A DNA stretch of 64,000 bases, from positions 3,286,001 to 3,350,000 of the forward strand of contig OY756140.1 of NCBI GenBank assembly GCA_963576785.1. The letters run 5' to 3'. The notes under the pieces were generated by a model that was given only the letters and a program-made list of their open reading frames with translations, did not search any database and was not told the origin of the DNA. Within the stretch, counting starts at the first letter, position 1, and every line of letters starts with the position of its first letter. Source of the DNA: Chlorophyllum brunneum (taxonomy: Eukaryota; Basidiomycota; Agaricomycetes; Agaricales; Agaricaceae). Below, piece after piece: positions 60,896 to 64,000 of this stretch. Position numbers and translations under genes: made by a program.

Positions 60896-61732
60896 CTAAG
60901 ATATACTATCTGCCATCGATGCAAGCAATCTCTCGCGAAGTTGAATTAGCTTCATTTGCTCCTGTTGCGCCTGGAAAAGTTCGTGCCTGGCTAGGTCGAA
61001 ATTCTATTCGAAAAGGCCTGGTGAGTAAGGAGTGATAAGGACGCGAGCGATTAAGTGTGCTTGAGGCTTACTGGGGGTAAGCCCTGGAAGGCCTTTAACT
61101 TGGCCTTCTTCATCTTTATATCCTCTTCCTTCTTCGCATTCTTCTCCTTTTGTTTGAGAAGCTGAGCTATCGTGATAGATGGCTTGTCTTTTAATCCCCC
61201 CTACAATAGGAGTATAAATATTATATGCAGTTCCAGAATGAGTAGGGGAAAAACCATTATTTCTTCATGCTCTTTGTGAAGTTCCTTCGCTTTACGTATC
61301 AAAGCTTCGCGTTTGCGCTCGAGACTAGCAGGAGTCTCAGAAGAAGTGAGTCCTTCTTCAAGTTCCTCCTTCCATCTGTGTAGATTTAGTGAATATACAC
61401 TCTAAGACCGTTCAGAGCCTTACTTGAGGATGAGCTGGAGCTCGTGAGAGGCGAGGGCGAGGCTAGAGGCTAACTCTCGCTCAATGAACTCCAGACGGTT
61501 ATTCGACAGCTTGAGTGATAAATCTTCATCTGATAGACCGTCAATTTCTGACGAGATGCTGGCTCCAGTAATCTGTGACTGCTAAGAGGCAAAGGTGATG
61601 CCATGGGTTATACCTTGAGAAAGATATATCATTGACGCAGAGCAACTGGGAGATCTTGGAAATAATTTCTATTCGTTGGTCGAAGCCCTCTGGTAAGCTT
61701 GGTAATTCCAATTCTTTTGTAATGCAGGTCAT
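60896..61732 (-). CDS. Coiled-coil protein with GLPPN motif, function unknown
   Basis: Five exons. Start MTCITKELELPSLPEGFDQR at 61732, then IEIISKISQLLC. The next exon has ISSEIDGLSDEDLSLKLSN and RLEFIERELASSLALASHEL. Then WKEELEEGLTSSETPASLER and REALIRKAKELHKEHEEI. A basic helix follows (SITIAQLLKQKEKNAKKEED) with LKAFQGLPP. The last exon continues NFDLARHELFQAQQEQMKLI and ends RLLASMADSIS at 60896. Nearly all helical and heptad-like, about 190 residues. The sequence AFxGLPPNxxLAR before a final helix recalls small kinetochore or augmin-type coiled-coil subunits, but I cannot name one. Divergent from APC11 over 201 bp; 3' end converges on the OPT gene. Confidence 0.65.
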
Positions 61733-61933
61733 TGTCAGAATCAATTCACAGGGTCAGATCTGCTTGCCTGACATACGGTTTGATGTGTATTGTTCCAGCG
61801 AAGGCTCGGGGACCTATGTGTACACTCGAAAGAAACTCAATCATGTGACGCAATCGTATCGCGTACACACAGACAAACAACAGGAGACCAAGTAGGATCG
61901 TGGAATCGCGTTCTTCCTGATCTCCTTATTGAC
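61733..61933. promoter_or_regulatory. Bidirectional promoter region
   Basis: Only 201 bp separate the start codons of the coiled-coil gene (minus) and APC11 (plus), so both must draw on this segment. No specific element identified. Confidence 0.5.
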
Positions 61934-62367
61934 ATGAAAATCACCGTCAAGCACTGGCACGCTGTCGCCCAATGGCGGTGGGATACTGGAAAATCTGATC
62001 AGGATGATGACGTCGACGGGGAGGGCGATGTTTGTGGTATCTGTCGGGTGCCCTTTGAGGGATGTTGTCCGTCCTGCAAAATGCCAGGAGATGATTGTCC
62101 TCTGAGTGAGTAAAATAGGAGACTGACAGTGGATTGATACCCTAACCAAGTTTTTTAGTTTGGGGGGAGTGTACCCACGTATTTCACTTGCATTGCTTGC
62201 TCAAATGGCTAGGCACGGCCGCGTCCAAACAGCAATGTCCCATGGATCGAAGAACTTGGGGTATGCTCTCGTATTCTGACCTTTGAATGTGTTATAATGA
62301 TAAGTTGAAAGTCACTGCGGAGCGGAAGGTTGGGGAGTCCACACCACCCACGACTGCCGATTCATAA
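61934..62367 (+). CDS. APC11: Anaphase-promoting complex subunit 11 (RING-H2)
   Basis: Catalytic RING subunit of the APC/C ubiquitin ligase, partner of the cullin-like APC2. Three exons. Exon 1: MKITVKHWHAVAQWRWDTGK, then acidic DDDVDGEGD and the first zinc ligands CGICRVPFEGCCPSCKMPG with DDCPL. Exon 2: IWGECTHVFHLHCLLKWL and QQCPMDRRTW, the RING-H2 His/Cys ligands. Exon 3: VTAERKVGESTPPTTADS and TAA at 62365-62367. About 100 residues; all RING ligands and the conserved TVKHWHAVA start are present. ATG 61934 is followed directly by the conserved N-terminus, so an ATG in other frames further upstream is excluded. Confidence 0.95.
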
Positions 62368-64000
62368 ACCACTCAAGATCGTGATCCGAACGCTGTAATA
62401 CCGTGGTTCGGCTACGTTTGACAACGCATCGTGCACCAAGACAGGATTTAAAAACCACAAACACGCCATCGATGCCGTCCACTGAAGATCTTCCGTTCGT
62501 CTTTCTAATTTTCTGGACTTCGTCGTCTCGAGTAAACGTTCCTTCACAAGTTCCAGGTGTCTTTGTTCATGAATTCCCGTTTGTTTATTACTCCTCGGTA
62601 ATATTCTTAAACGATATTCCGCCTGTCCGTTCTACTTCAACTACCCTCTAGTGATATCAGCCACAACATGTACTAATCATGTACCTGCACCTCACAGTGA
62701 ACATGAGCTTGCCTCGGTGTAGGCAATTGCTACGATCTCTCCTCGTCTATGTGTTTCTCCTTATTCCTGGTCGTACTAGTTCTATTCCCTCGTTCAACAT
62801 CCGTTTGCCTTGATGATTGTGTCCGGTGGCAGGGGTCCCCCTCCTATCAAAGTGACTTGATTGTTAGTGGAATCGGTATACGAACACAATACATTGCCCA
62901 CTCTCTCTACCATCTCATGCGGGTTCAGATTCATTGACGGTTCTCAAGGGACTGTGGGATGGGTTGGATTTATACGCTGGCCAATGAAATTGCGCTTCAC
63001 GATGATGTGGCTCAGTTTTCTTGGGCTAGATCTTCGTGGTCAAGTATCTCCTTGTTTTCTAGGTTAATGCATTGCCAACCACCGCTTCCGTTTCTGTGGC
63101 ATCTCTTTCTTAAATGCACCCCCAACTGGATGAATATTTTTGACTTTTCTTCATCAGTCGCGCCCTTTCAATGTCAATAATACCAAGATTGGCGCTATTT
63201 CCTGCCACGCAGAACGCTAGCCATTGATGCACCGTCTACCACCAGAAAAGCTTAGTCACATTTTTTGGGAATAGGTCTTTCGTTCCTGCTGTGTTCTGGA
63301 TCCATAAAGGGTAGATGAGTGGGAGAAGGAGTGATAATTACCCGACCTGTTCTTCCCCGTGACAGTACCCCATTGATATAACTCTTACACTTTGCCTTGA
63401 TCAGAAGCGCGCAGTCCCCGCTTGGAATGTAGCCATAACTACACCCTGAAGCAAGACTGACTTCGAACTCATCCTTCAGCGCTACGGCTCCATCTGGTGG
63501 TGCTTAAATTGGGGCGGATTTGGGTGACCAGAGCTGTGCGAACGTTTACCCCGTCCAATAATCCACGTTGGCCATAGATTTTCTGTTGGGAAAATCATGA
63601 CCTTCTTCTCATACGTAACAGAGCTCATAACGCTATGCACTGTGCCGCAGATCTAAAAGGAGCTCGCACGTCAACCGGCACTGATAACTCACCACACCTA
63701 AACTACCCAACCATCCGTCGACTGAGGGATCCTTGGTGAGCCCAACATAGCCCGAGTGTACTAGACTTATACTGCATCTGAAATCGTGTAATCCTTCGCG
63801 GAATTCACGACAAACTTTGCTGCCCCTCCTCGGGAGATTTCTTCCGAATGAGATACATGAGTTTTGATGATTTTAGGATTCTGCATGATAATCGACACAC
63901 TAAAAAATACTATTGAAGCCCAACGAGTTCCATTGCCGTTCATCTGAGTAATCATGACTTCAGCCTCGTTCTCAAGACTCGTAGCTCGGAACAGGGGTCA
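62368..64000. other. No supported gene in the last 1.6 kb
   Basis: Only short ORFs. Two plus-strand frames near 62749-63067 (MCFSLFLVVLVLFPRST; GTVGWVGFIRWPMKLRFTMM) and a minus-strand frame at 63767-63955 look weakly hydrophobic but have stops and no splice support. The right end could be the tail of a gene outside the window. Confidence 0.3.

Noticed and set aside
62749..63180. Plus-strand hydrophobic ORFs near the right edge
   Set aside because: Frames are short and interrupted; no consistent gene could be joined.

Overview
The window is nuclear DNA from a basidiomycete fungus, most likely an Agaricomycete. The evidence is dense intron-rich genes on both strands, introns of about 45-70 nt, a linked fungal nitrate reductase/nitrite reductase pair, a Hal4-type kinase with a long Ser/Pro-rich N-terminus, an OPT oligopeptide transporter split into many small exons, and several small secreted proteins. 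I joined exons by eye from frame, splice sites and family conservation, so exon borders are good but not certain.

Layout. 1-4.4 kb: a truncated unknown gene, a Kre9/Knh1-like membrane protein, Mediator subunit MED9 and an unknown basic protein, all on the minus strand. 5.1-10.8 kb: a Siw14-like protein phosphatase converging on CAND1, the cullin exchange factor. 10.8-14.0 kb: a gene-poor gap. 14.0-15.1 kb: a seven-exon gene for three tandem MIT domains and nothing else. 15.7-17.6 kb: a Hal4-like kinase. 18.2-29.2 kb: the nitrate assimilation pair (nar1 minus, nir1 plus) around a 3 kb gap with GATAAG sites, one NirA-type site and an unresolved gene remnant. 30.2-34.1 kb: ribosomal protein eL19, a small secreted Gly-rich protein and a small globular protein. 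34.7-36.4 kb: VPS4. 37.6-40.5 kb: a long low-complexity protein. 41.6-42.1 kb: a second MIT-only gene, a truncated VPS4 copy. 43.1-48.4 kb: a D-2-hydroxyacid dehydrogenase, a small secreted protein, an F-box-like gene with an apparent frameshift and an unknown Ser-rich protein. 49.2-52.1 kb: COP9 signalosome subunit 7 and a secreted RlpA-like protein. 52.3-52.8 kb: a candidate LTR. 54.0-62.4 kb: a GT25 glycosyltransferase, the OPT transporter, a coiled-coil protein and APC11.

Functional themes. nar1 and nir1 together reduce nitrate to ammonium. CAND1, CSN7, the F-box-like gene and APC11 all belong to cullin-RING or APC/C ubiquitin ligase biology. The most unusual content is the VPS4-derived MIT family: one full AAA ATPase, one single-MIT truncation and one triple-MIT gene, sharing a first coding exon whose last codons are LD (8 codons, or 24 in the truncated copy) and a repeated 112-nt exon. 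No NRT2-type nitrate transporter, tRNA, rRNA or CRISPR array was found.
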